Source of the DNA: Thereva unica
Taxonomy: Eukaryota > Arthropoda > Insecta > Diptera > Therevidae
Reading direction: 5' to 3'
DNA: 64,000 nucleotides
Assembly (NCBI GenBank): GCA_949987705.1
Contig: OX465281.1
Coordinates: 161,586,393 to 161,650,392, forward strand
Made by a program: the position numbers and the translations under genes. The notes below the pieces were generated by a model that was not told the DNA's origin, did no database searches, and saw nothing but the letters and a program-made list of their open reading frames with translations. Shown one piece after another: positions 1 through 10,700 of this stretch. Every line of letters starts with the position of its first letter. The stretch's first letter is position 1.

Positions 1-54
1 AGCTTCCGCCACAGCATAAACAAGTACCTACCAGCCCCCACCGGGTCCCCAGCC

Positions 55-150
55 GAGCCCCCAGCCCAGCCCGGCCCCACCGAGTCCCTAGCCGAGCCCG
101 GCCCAAGCCGAGCCCGGCCCCACCGAGTCCCTAGCCACCGACCGACCCTG
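55..150. repeat. GC-rich short tandem repeat
   Basis: About two and a half copies of a proline-codon-like unit built from CCGAGCCCGGCCC and CACCGAGTCCCTAGCC. Its base composition is far more GC-rich than anything else nearby. One frame reads Pro/Ala/Glu-rich and runs to a stop before the envelope fragment, so it could be an ectodomain linker of that gene, but I cannot show this. Confidence 0.5.
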
Positions 151-234
151 ACCCAGGTCCCGCCCAAGCAAACCAGTCCCACGGTCGTAGACCCCGTGAC
201 CTAGATCCATGGCCACCAACAGGTGATTGATTGA

Positions 235-930
235 TTGATGGCCTTGACCCAGATTCGATGGGCGGTGACCTTGACCTGGTTCCCACGCTCAACCGCCGCC
301 ATACCTACTCGCCTCATAAAATCAAACACTTGGCTCTTCCTCTTAGATACTCCGGTGGTAGCATCCATACGATGCAACCGTACACGGGAGGAGACTACAC
401 TTCAAGGGGTAGGCATAATCAACATCGATCGTGGATGCACACTGCAAACAAAGACAATCTCACTTAAATCAAACTTAGACGAAGTCATTCCAGTTGATGC
501 AACCCATCATTATCCCGTAAATCATTCGATTCCAGAACTTAAACCTTTCACCGTAGGTCCAAAAAATACCATGGACGAAGAGCCGGTGTTAAGGCCGCTA
601 GATTCTCTTGAAGATATATCAAAACTGGAAATCCCTCTGTATACTGGAACAACAGTTGGCCACCACGCAATTTCAATCAGCGTTGCAGTGGTCTGCGCGT
701 TATTAATTAGCTTCGCAATTTACAGACGGAAGGCCTACTGCAAATGGTGGCCCAACCGTCTGACAAGATCCAGAGGAGCAGATTCCAATGCATCAGACAA
801 ACAAGAGGCGCAAGAAGGATATGCTACCATCTCTTCAGCTCGAGCTCCACAAGGATCAGGGGAGCTTCCCCTCTCTACCATGGAACGCAAATGGACGCAG
901 AAGACTGGCGATAATTCCCAGTCAGAATAA
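235..930 (+). pseudogene. C-terminal fragment of retroelement envelope (F-like) gene
   Basis: The 231-residue reading is the distal end of an envelope glycoprotein of the kind carried by env-bearing insect LTR retrotransposons. A glycine-cysteine motif (GVGIINIDRGC, about residues 62-72) resembles the late ectodomain of insect Env and baculovirus F-type proteins. A hydrophobic membrane span follows near residues 142-163, then a basic cytoplasmic tail (RRKAYCKWW) and a Ser/Glu-rich end. No signal peptide, furin-like site or fusion peptide is present, and an in-frame stop lies just upstream of the first ATG, so only the 3' part survives in the window. The rest of the parent element would lie to the left. 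It cannot be assigned to Bel-Pao or Gypsy with certainty. Confidence 0.6.
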
Positions 931-1974
931 ACAGTCAACTTTCCAACTAACCTAGACCTAAGCACAAAACGAAACCTCTCCCTTTATCCACAAATTTCAA
1001 TCCTCTCTTAATCCAAACCATTTCTTCATTTCGGAAGGCGAGTAGGTGCGCCATAAAACACCCAGTTCCAGAGTCAACCAACTGTGTGCTTGGAGGAAAT
1101 GCCGCTATGGTAAGGTTGACTACTAACCTATATTTCCAGAAACACGATTTGTCCTTGCTTGGCCCGGGAGCATGTTCGGAGAACAAGGGTGAACAAGCAA
1201 AAAATGGAACAACGACCGCACGTCGCAATCGATAATACTTATCAGCACGCGGCGATCGTTCACCTGGTATGTCAACGTCTAAAAACGCTGACGATCAGCT
1301 GGGTAAACGTGGTTCAACGGCGCCTCTGGCCCAAATCTGCTGACGGTGCAACAGGGGTTATCGCCACCACCTGCAGGGGACAATACCTGGGCTCATCGAT
1401 GCGACCAGACCGGGGAGTTGGAAAACCGTCACCGACAAGAGTACACCACCGCCGCGAATTAACTAAACTATTAACTTAACGAATAATTAATGTAACTGTG
1501 AGATAAAATAAAATATTGTAAGTGTTCAAGTTTCTACTGTTTTCATATTGAAGATTTTTTAGCTATCAAAACACGTTGAAAGAAGGAAATCTAATGGTTT
1601 TCCTTTGTTTGTTCCTGAAAGAGGTTTCGGTCGAAATGGGGGGGTTTGTTATCTGATAACTGAAGGACTAGTTGGATGTTAAATTCATTCAAGGGTCTTT
1701 CTGCTATAGGTCTATTTTTGAATCTCTTTTTATTATAAACAGAAGGCTTTGTATATCAGTTAATCGAAAAAATTAGCAATAGAACTTTGCGCGTTTTCGA
1801 GAAAATGTCATTTAAAAAAACCCCTACAAAAAAATACACACTACCACAAATGTAAAGCCCTGTATCATAAACCAATGTGCTAGCATTCCTTTTTCGCAGA
1901 AGTATTATTTTGCCTAAACTATGAACTTTATGCTCATGCGCTCGTTGACTCATAGCGTGAGTATATCAAATTAA
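931..1974. other. 3' flank of the envelope fragment; possible LTR, no gene
   Basis: No convincing coding region. The stretch should contain the 3' LTR of the element that carried the envelope fragment. Overlapping AATAAA-like signals near 1505-1515 would suit an LTR polyadenylation site, but I could not fix LTR ends because no second copy is in the window. From about 1540 the sequence is AT-rich and unremarkable. Confidence 0.4.
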
Positions 1975-2094
1975 GAAATTCCTGTAATTCCACCATCAGG
2001 AAGGTTAAATCGTCATTTGACGACAAATTAAGAAACAAGATTCTCAACGCAAATGCAGGCAGCAAAAACTTCTGGGCCTTGGTAACTTCCATCA
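1975..2094 (+). pseudogene. Jockey-like LINE ORF2, fragment 1 (before nested insertion)
   Basis: One frame reads a basic linker ending in KNFWALVTSI, typical of the region between endonuclease and reverse transcriptase in Jockey/CR1-type LINEs. It stops abruptly where R1-like endonuclease sequence begins. The matching downstream part starts at 16217. The 11-bp sequence AACTTCCATCA at 2084-2094 recurs with one change at 16206-16216 and is the target duplication of the inserted R1-like element. Upstream of about 1975 the Jockey reading is lost, so this copy is itself 5'-truncated or interrupted. Confidence 0.6.
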
Positions 2095-2095
2095 G

Positions 2096-3996
2096 TGATG
2101 CAAATGCTCACCACTCCATCTGGGGGAGTACCAATGTAAACCAAAGGGGTAAGTGTCTTCTAGAATTTCTTGTTATGAATAACATAGATATTGCAAATAG
2201 AGGATGCAAACCCACTTTTATCACTGCTGGTAGAAAGGAGGTGCTGGACCTCACCTTCACGAGCAGGCTTTCATCCGACAGGATTGCAAACTGGCGTGTT
2301 CTGGACGAGGCCTCACTGTCCGATCATCTGCACATTAGATTTGACATTGTGGGCCTTCCACATATCCGCGCCTCCTCTTTGGTTCCTAAGAAAACCGATT
2401 GGTCTAAGTTTCACGGGCTTGTGGCTTCGAAATCAGACCAGCTTGCGGCTTCTATCAGCTCAGTGTATGAACTGGAGAATGCGGCCACGCAGCTTACTGA
2501 TGTGCTGATCTCTTCCTACCATGACAGCAATACTGTCTCTTCCTTTCAGTCGTCGCGAAAAGTGGAATGACAGGTTAGCTGCAATGCGTAGAGATGTTAG
2601 GAGATTGTTCAATAGGGCAAAACATACCGGGCATTGGGATGAATATAGGTTCACCCTAACAGCCTACAACAAGGAGTTGAGACGTTCCAAAAGGATTGCC
2701 TGGCGGAAACACTGTGAGAGCATTCAGACTCGGCGACGACTAGACTCCAAAAGCTACTTTCTAAAGACTCCTTCAACGGAGTGGGCCTTCTCAAAAAGGA
2801 GGATGGCTCCTACACCTCTAACCATGAGGAAACCTTAAGGTACCTGCTCAGAGAGCACTTTCCCGGGTCAATCCTCCAGACCGCTTATCCATTGGATGCT
2901 GGGTGTAGTCATAGGACTATCCCAGACCGCTATTCCCGCAGTCTTTCAGGGAATATCTTCGACCGTGACAAGGTTAAATGGGCAGTGGCCTCTTTTCAAC
3001 TCTATAAGTCCCCCGGAGGAGACGGAATTTTACCGGCACTTCTTCAGAAGAGCCTTGACCTGATCCTCAACAACCTGGTCTGCCTCTTTAGAGCCAGCTT
3101 CAATTGGGAATACATTCCAACCATCTAGAGGAAAGTCGTGATGTTTTTTTACCCCTCGAGCTGCCTAAATCGTACAGACCTATCAGCTTAACCTCTTTTC
3201 TTTTAAAAACAATGGAAAGGCTGCTAGACCTTCATATTAGGTGCAAACTGGAGCTCACTCTCCCTCTAAATAGCTCCCAGTTCGCTTACTCAAAAGGTAA
3301 ATCAACAGAGGTTGCTTTACACCACCTGGTCAGTAAAATCGAAAAAGCCTTCCTCGCTAAAGAAACTGCCCTATGCGCGTTCCTTGACATCGAAGGTGTT
3401 TTTGATAACACTGGCTATGATTCTATCTCTAGAGCACTGGCTCTCAGGAATTTGGATCCTCACACGATTGAGTGGATAAATGCCATGCTTGCAGATCGTG
3501 ACATTTCTTCTACCCAAGGTGTCTCCACCATTAGTGTTAAGGCTATTAAGGGTTGCCCTCAAGGTGGAGTCTTATCCCCGTTACTCTGGTCACTAGTTGT
3601 GGATGAACTCTTGATCAAACTATCTGAATCTGGTTTCGATGTCATCGGTTATGCAGTTGATCTTGCCATCATTGTCTCTGGGAAGTTTGACTTGACCATT
3701 ACAGAGGTCATGAGAACGGCACTGCGAGAAGTTCAAAGATGGTGTACCAAGGATGGTCTGTCAATCAACCCAAATAAGGCTGTCCTGGTACCTTTTTCCA
3801 AACGCTACAAAGTGGACCTAGGTCCGTCCTATCTGTATCCAGGATACCACAGTTGAGTATTCAGACTCAGTCAAATATATGGGAGTAATTTTAGATAAGA
3901 GGCTGAACTCGAACGCTCAACATGACTACGTCATCAGCAGAACCACAAGGGCCATATGGGCCTGCAAAAGGCTTCTGGGTAAGACATGGGGTCTTA
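2096..3996 (+). pseudogene. R1-like LINE ORF2: endonuclease C-half and reverse transcriptase
   Basis: The first frame carries the second half of an AP-type endonuclease: NAHHSIWGS, NQRG, then KEVLDLTF and a final SDH motif near 2320. Later pieces in shifted frames carry the RT: YRPISLT near 3177, a fingers/palm region, GCPQGGVLSPLLWS, and the active-site box at 3650-3661. That box reads YAVD instead of YADD, because GTT stands where GAT is expected, so one metal-binding aspartate is lost. Frame breaks fall near 2570, 2835, 3125 and 3850. The last piece (3849-3996) reads KYMGVILDKRLN and WACKRLLGKTWGLT, typical of the RT thumb, and continues at 14859. Family R1/LOA-like by motif; not functional. 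Confidence 0.75.
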
Positions 3997-4000
3997 CACC

Positions 4001-5801
4001 TGTAACGGTCGGGTTTTTTTTCCTGCAAATTGCCTGAAAATTACTGGATTGAAAGCACTGTCTAAAATGAAAATGGATTTTTTTTGGAAAAACGATAGTA
4101 GCCTGGACGATTGAAGATGAGAAAAAATAAAAATGAACTAAGGATTGTGAGGGTTTTTTGTTTTTGTTGGGAAAAAGTTGGAGAAAAGAGTCTGATTTGG
4201 TTTTTTTTGAAAAAAATTTGTTTTTTTTAAATTCCGTAGGCGGAAGATAACTCTCAGTTTTTTTAAGACAAAATAGCCATAGTTTTAGAGTTTTGGTATT
4301 TGATTTATTGGGAAGGCTACGAAGGAAGATTTTCCTTAAAGGGACTAATACTGGAAAGCATACTTGGAACAGTTCGAGGAAGGAGCGGCCAAATAAAATA
4401 ACAAAAAAAAAATATTTAACAATTTTGGGAAGTGCAGATTTAGTAACCGAAGGTATATTGGTTTTTTTACACGTGCTCTTGGGAATCAGAAAAAGGAGCT
4501 ACACGTGGGAAGACACGTCGTTTAAATCTTTGTTAAAGAGGCCGAAAGAGTGCGATTGTAGCTGCATGGTGGGTCTATAATCAAGAACAATTACTTGTAA
4601 GTAAATTTTCTTCATTTGCTGTACAAAAAAAAAAACAGTGGGTGTGTGTACTTATGTACACGCATTAGAAGTTATACTTCTTTGGCGTGATTTTAAGACT
4701 AATTTTTAATTTCTACACAAATATTTTATTGGATTTTTTCTATTTTCGTGCGTTGGAAGGTGCAAGCATTATGATGCCGACACGCTCAAGGCTGTCGGTT
4801 ATACCGTATTCTAATCCTAACTAAAATCACCAACTAATTGGGTTATTAGGCCTAATTACAATTATCTTAAGGTGGGCTTAAGATGCCTCATGAAATTCTC
4901 TTAAGACTGGCTAATTTTCTACCAAAACGTAATGAATGTTAAGCTTAATATGCGTCGTAAAGCTGGATCAGCATTTATTTACCTGATAATACTACTGGTA
5001 CTTCAAAGCCCAACTCACTTCTTTTTTGTTCATTTCCGCCTTAGCTTCTGATTGAGCAATTTAGCTTCTCCTCCACTTTAGTCAGTAGATCAAACGATCG
5101 TACCATTATAGTCTAAGACGTTCGTTGCTCTTAGCCGTGCCTTCAGCTGTAGGTTACAGTGCAGCAGTTTGCTCGGCTAATCTCCGGCAATCCAAAAGGA
5201 CATCGTCTGTATCCTCTGTCACAATGAGGAATTCCAGGCGTTGCGTAGACTCATTTTGCCGGTATGGTCTCGTAACTCACCTGTGGGTTCATCGACCTTG
5301 GGTAGATTCATTACGTCACTTCCAAATTCTGTTCACTTCCCCAGCTTCTTCTTTTAGTTGTTACTCAATTAAATTGAGTGGGTTAGGATAATTGAAATAT
5401 GATACGAAGAGTTTCATACTAAGGGCATTAATGAATCGGCAAATACAGCATCAACGCTTCCAAAGTTTGAGTGACAACACTCCTAACCTGTCCAAACACC
5501 ATCGTTGGACGCTTGACATTGGACATTCGTAGTTCGAGTAGCGGCCACACGATGCGTTCTACCATTAAACGTCCAACGTTGGAGAGTGCTCATAGCATCG
5601 TTTAGAGCCGGCTTTAGCTGAAAACTAGGATATGTAATTTATTTTCGTCCATAGCCTCTGGGTAAAAACCTCCTCACCCATGGACATCGTGAACGGACTT
5701 TGGCTACGAATTTTTATATGCCCATATAATAATAAACTTAATAGCTAAAGGATTGGAGTTGCAATGCTTCCCTCCTCTACCCCTTCGCCTATATCGTCCG
5801 C
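4001..5801. other. AT-rich interior of the 10.85-kb insertion, no gene seen
   Basis: Long T-runs near 4010-4260 are followed by mixed sequence. Short open frames (for example 4293-4580 and 5125-5391) have biased, low-information composition and no recognisable domain. A splice-donor-like CTTGTAAGTAAA lies near 4594. Nothing here can be assigned a function. Confidence 0.4.
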
Positions 5802-5992
5802 AGGCCGTATCAGAACATCAAAATTGGCAGCGTGCAGTAAATTAGGGCATGAGATAAAAATGCAGCACGCTGCAATCAAAAGTATTTCAATTGGCTGAGG
5901 CTGGTAAAATGACAAGCAAAGCAGCGTGCTGCATGTTCATATCATGTCTTAAATTTGAAGTACGCTGCATATTTCAAGTTCTGATAGGGCCT
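5802..5992. mobile_element. Short MITE with AGGCC-TATCAGAAC inverted ends
   Basis: The left end reads AGGCCGTATCAGAAC and the reverse complement of the right end reads AGGCCCTATCAGAAC, a 15-bp inverted repeat with one mismatch. GCAGCGT[G/A]C motifs recur further in on both arms and in the centre. The length is 191 bp with no coding capacity. A target duplication is not obvious, so the superfamily is left open. Confidence 0.5.
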
Positions 5993-6060
5993 CCAGCAAA
6001 CCCATCTTATAGCTACAGGCCTGGAAGCAGCCGGTGCTGATCCTACATTTGCTCGAATGG

Positions 6061-6738
6061 AGGACTTTTCTCGTGTAATAACATAGTGGAGCCAAGTTTT
6101 TTAGTTCATTTTTTCAATAAAAAGTTGTAAAATATTGTATTTTATCACTTTTTTCTGCACCTGGATTACCAGTGATTTGTGTTTCAGTGATTGAATTAAA
6201 ACAATTTCAAAAAATTTAGTGAACCAATATGTTTTAATGGTTTAATTGTGAAGGTGACCAATTTTGTTTACATTCGCTGTGGTTTTGTCGAGTTATTTTA
6301 GGGCAAAAATGTTGAATTTGTGTGGTTATTGAGTTAAAAGTGAATTTAAAGTGATTAAAGCTTGTTGAAGAATAATTTTTAAAAATATTAAAGCAGAAAA
6401 ATGTGTAGGAAAAAGTTCAAATTTTTGTTATTTATGTTGTGTGGTGGTACTTGCACTTATGTTTTAATAACTATTCCGTAATAATTTTTAACTATTTTAA
6501 ATTCACTATTAATTTCATTACCACATAAATCCAACATTTTTTCCCTAAATTAACACGAAAAAACCACCATGAATGTAAACAAAACTGGTCACCTTATCAA
6601 TTTCATTCAATTTATTCACTCGGATCACTAACTAACTTATCACCGAATGCACGTTCAGTATAAAATGTTAAAATACAATATTTTGCCACTTCTTACAAGT
6701 TAAAAACTTGGCGAGTCTATGATATTACACTACGAGTT
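6061..6738. repeat. Long imperfect inverted repeat (foldback-type)
   Basis: The left arm (about 6075-6400) and right arm (about 6420-6725) are imperfect reverse complements. Matching blocks include CCAAGTTTTT, AAAATATTGTATTTTA, GGTGACCA[A/G]TTTTGTTTACATTC and the outer TGTAATA[A/T]CATAG. The apex is near 6410. There is no coding content. It looks like a foldback or MITE-type insertion, with many substitutions between the arms. Confidence 0.6.
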
Positions 6739-7185
6739 AGAGAAATTGCCTTCCATCCAGTAAAATCCCTCACCCAAAAACAGCACACAGTAAACACTAC
6801 GAATCTTCCTATGCGCACGAAAAACCAAACATACGCTTAGCTCAGCGATGGCATTTACACGGCACGTGTGCCAAACTTGGCACGCGATAATAAATTTCCG
6901 GCACGATAAGAAATTAAAAAAATTATGTAAAAAAAAATTATTTTAAAAAAATTTCTGCTTTTAAAAAAAATATGGACCCAAAATTTTCATCAACGGTTTT
7001 GAATTGAATTGTACATTTTTTTCATCTAGTTGGCTCTGCATTATTTTGTACATATACATATATGTATTGTATATGGTTGTGTTATAATTCTTGTATATTC
7101 TTAGATGAGTTTTTAGTTTTGACTAGTGCAGTTCAATAGAATTTGTGTTTAAGTTCAAATAAAATTTATTTTTTGCTAAATTAAA

Positions 7186-7330
7186 ATGGTACCAAAAAAA
7201 CCAAAACTACAAGATATTCGAAGCCTTGTACTCTGTACTGCTGATTACGGTTTCGTTAAACATGGAGATAAAAGTCGATGTGGTCTGTGTTCTGAAATTA
7301 TTGTATGTCGAACGTCTTCTATTAAGCGAC
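7186..7330 (+). pseudogene. hAT/BED-finger transposase, N-terminal exon-like part
   Basis: The frame from 7186 gives a lysine-rich start, CGLCSE and then SSIKRHFE once it is joined to the part at 13966. This is the layout of the BED-type zinc finger and linker of SCAND3/ZBED-like hAT transposases, where a CxxC is followed by a histidine-containing RHFExxH. The Bel-Pao element interrupts the arginine-histidine of that motif. Only about 48 codons lie on this side. The family call is from motif order, with moderate certainty. Confidence 0.55.
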
Positions 7331-7656
7331 TGTTTGCACAGCAAACAAAACGATAAGTATGCCACACGCGTCCGAGTCATTCATGTTGATGACTCAATAA
7401 TAAAATATAATTACGATCACCGAGTCAATAACTTATTGATTAATGTTGCTCCAATTAATAATATAAAAAAAAATGATTATGTTGCACAAATGTTAACATA
7501 TAAATTAAGCTCTGGAAAATTAAAAATTCAGTTGAGAACCAACAGCAACTCAAAGTGTTTTCTTTAACCACCAAAACTGCTACTAAATCGATTAGGTTGT
7601 GCAGTCCTAATCACCCAGTACACATAACAGTCCAGCTCATACCAGTGAGCTATACA
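7331..7656 (+). repeat. 5' LTR of Bel-Pao element 1
   Basis: 326 bp, starting TG and ending CA. The last 126 bp match 13832-13960 closely, with differences such as CACATAAC versus CACGTAAC and a 3-bp insertion. The first 200 bp have no counterpart at the 3' end of the element. Confidence 0.8.
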
Positions 7657-7657
7657 T

Positions 7658-7671
7658 TGGTCCTTCGAACC
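7658..7671 (+). promoter_or_regulatory. Primer binding site, tRNA-Tyr-like
   Basis: TGGTCCTTCGA lies one base after the 5' LTR and is complementary to the CCA end and acceptor stem of a typical eukaryotic tRNA-Tyr (ending TCGAAGGACCA). The match covers about 11 bases; the following bases fit less well. Confidence 0.6.
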
Positions 7672-7775
7672 TTTGAAAAGAATCACACCTACGCACAACT
7701 CGCACTGCGAGTTAAACAGTAAAAAAAAAACAACAATAACATTAAGAACCGAATCACCGAGTCTGCAGTACCACG

Positions 7776-10700
7776 ATGGAGTCATTTTCGGAAATAACAG
7801 AAGAACAAAAGAAGCTTGGGGAAGCCATGTGCCGGGCCCTCTCAAATATGAAGAAAGACAGCAGTGGGAGGAAAGACAAGAACTATATAGAGAAGAGACT
7901 AGCGGAATTTGACAGTTCCTGGGGAAAATTCCAAGAAAACCACGCCTATCTGGAAGGAATGAACAGACCGTCGGAGCTGTATTTCACGCAGAATTTCTAC
8001 AATCAAGCAAAGGCTATATACGATGAAGCCAAGGAACTACTGAGGGAGTATCAACAAAAACTGAGCAAGCAGCTGGTCGAGACCGCAGCAAACACCTCAG
8101 GAGCAAACTTCAACTTAAAATTAAACGACGACATGGAGGAGAAGTCACTGCGTCTCAAGAAGCAGAGGGTCAAAATGAGCAACATTAGGAGACTACTTGC
8201 TGAGGTAGCAGAGAGAGGCCAAGCGAAAACCAAGACGTACTGCGAATTTAAAATCAAGCAGTTAACAACGCAATGGGACGCTATACAAGAATTGCACGAA
8301 GAAATCATGACGTTTACTGAAGAGGAAGAGCTGTCGCATAAGTACTTCAAGGAGGAGCAATATGAAACTCTTGAAGAAGCTTACCAAGAAACCATGATAG
8401 AACTACAAGATGTGATAGAGGAAAAAAGTCAGAAAGAGGATGAGGCAAAGACGAAACTACCACAAATAAAAATTCCTAACTTTGACGGTGACTATAAGGC
8501 CTGGAAATATTTTGAAAATATATTCTGTAGACTAATCCACAACAACAAACGTTTAGGTAATGCTGAGAAAATGCATTACTTGCAAACGTCACTAAGTGGT
8601 GAGGCGCACAAACTTATCCAACACCTGGCAAGCAGCGAATCCAGTTATGAAGCAGCATGGAGCCTAGTAACAAGCAGATTTAATAACAAACGGAAAATAT
8701 TCTCCACCTTTTCCGATGCAATTCTGGATCAACCTACGTTAATCATCGATTCTGCCAAAGCAATAAAACAATTGCATGACCAAATAAAAGAATGCCTACA
8801 TGGAATCAACAGCCTACAACTAGAAACCCCACCCTGGGAACCCTTTATTGCACATATTATACGAAGAAAGATGGATCCAGAGACCTATAAAGCGTACGAG
8901 CAATCATTGAGCGATCCACGAGAGATACCGCAATTAGAAGACATACTGAAGTTCTTGGAAACTAGATTCCAAGCACTAGAAGTAATTGCAGAGCCTAGGA
9001 AGAAAACTGAAAGCAGCCGCACCATAAACCATGGACAATCACGAAATAACTACCAAATAAAGAACTATTACACTAGTACCACAAAGTGCCGATACTGTAA
9101 TGGACAGCACAGTATATACGTATGTAAAAAATTCAGAGTACTAAAATTAGCAGAGAAGCTCAACTTCGTCCGGCAGAGTAAAACATGTCCCAACTGTTTG
9201 AACCATGGAACGAACGACCCCTGCCACAGTCAAAGCCGATGCAACGTCTGTAAGCAGCAACACCATACACTAATTCACCAAGAGGCAAAAAATCCAACAG
9301 CAAAACAAGAAGATGTACCGAGAGTAATGTCATCACACATTGCTACATCTCAACGCACAATTGAATCACACGTTGCAAGGAAATCTTGCAATGTAATACT
9401 GGCAACGGCACTAGTACGAGCCAAGACCGTAAGAAACACCTATGAGTATCTGAGAGCATTGGTAGATCCCGGATCCCAAGTCACCTTCATAACCGAAAAT
9501 TCGGCGCAAGCACTAGGAGTTCCAAGAATGAAAATATATTCAGAGATTTCAGGAATACACGAGAGCAACGCTGGGACATCTCACAGCAAAATTCTAGTAG
9601 AACTCATTCCGAGATTTCCATCCAACTTTAAACTGCAGTGTGAAGCTCTAATACTTCCATCGCTGACGAGCGACCAACCACAAAAATATATCGATAGCGA
9701 AGATCTTACCAGTTGGAGTAATCTCGTTCTTGCAGACCTTACATACGATACCCCGGGACCAGTCGACATGATATTGGGCGCAGACGTATTTGGTGACATC
9801 CTAATGAACAGAATTAGAAAAAAGAAATGTGGAACGTTAGCTCAAAAAACTGAATTTGGCTGGATATTGTCTGGACCAATCGAACAGAAAGAAGTAACCA
9901 GGAAAATCACATCCATGATTTCACGGGTAGATATCGACTCACAGCTTCGAAAGTTTTGGGAAATGGAAGAAACAGTAATGAGTCCACCTATGTCAGAGGA
10001 AAACAGAACGTGTGAAGAACAATTTGATCGAACAGTTAAACGAAATCCCAATGGCACGTATACAGTACAAATTCCGTTCAAGCAGACAGAGGGGTTAGGA
10101 GAATCAAAACCAGTTGCAATAGCACGACTATATCAAATGGAAAAGCGGTTCTCAAAAAGCAAAACTTTGCGGGATGAATACAACAAATTTATGGAAGAAT
10201 ACTTACAACTGGGACATATGGTACTCATTGATCCCAAAGAACTTCAGTGCAATACTCGTAACATATACTACATGCCTCATCAAGCAGTCATCAAAGAAGA
10301 AAGCACGACTACCAAACTAAGAGTAGTTTTCGACGCCTCTACCAAAACAAGCACCAAGCTAAGCTTAAACGATTTAATGCACTGTGGCCCCAGACTACAA
10401 CACGACCTACAGGACATTCTACTAAGATGGAGAAAGCATCAATATGTATTTAGTGCCGACATTGAGAAGATGTACAGGCAAATAAGGGTCTCACAGGAAC
10501 ATCAAGACTACCAACGAATTGTATGGCGATTTTCAACAAGAGATAGCATTCAAGAATTTAAACTCACAACTGTGACATACGGAACAAAATCAGCACCTTA
10601 CCTAGCTATAAAAACATTGCAAAAATTAGCACGCGATGAAGAAGAAAATCATCCAGAAGCAGCAAAAATAATTCTCAATGATTTTTACGTGGACGACATG

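Noticed and set aside
4293..4580. 95-codon ORF in the left part of the 10.85-kb insertion
   Set aside because: Low-information lysine-rich reading in AT-rich DNA, with no similarity I recognise.
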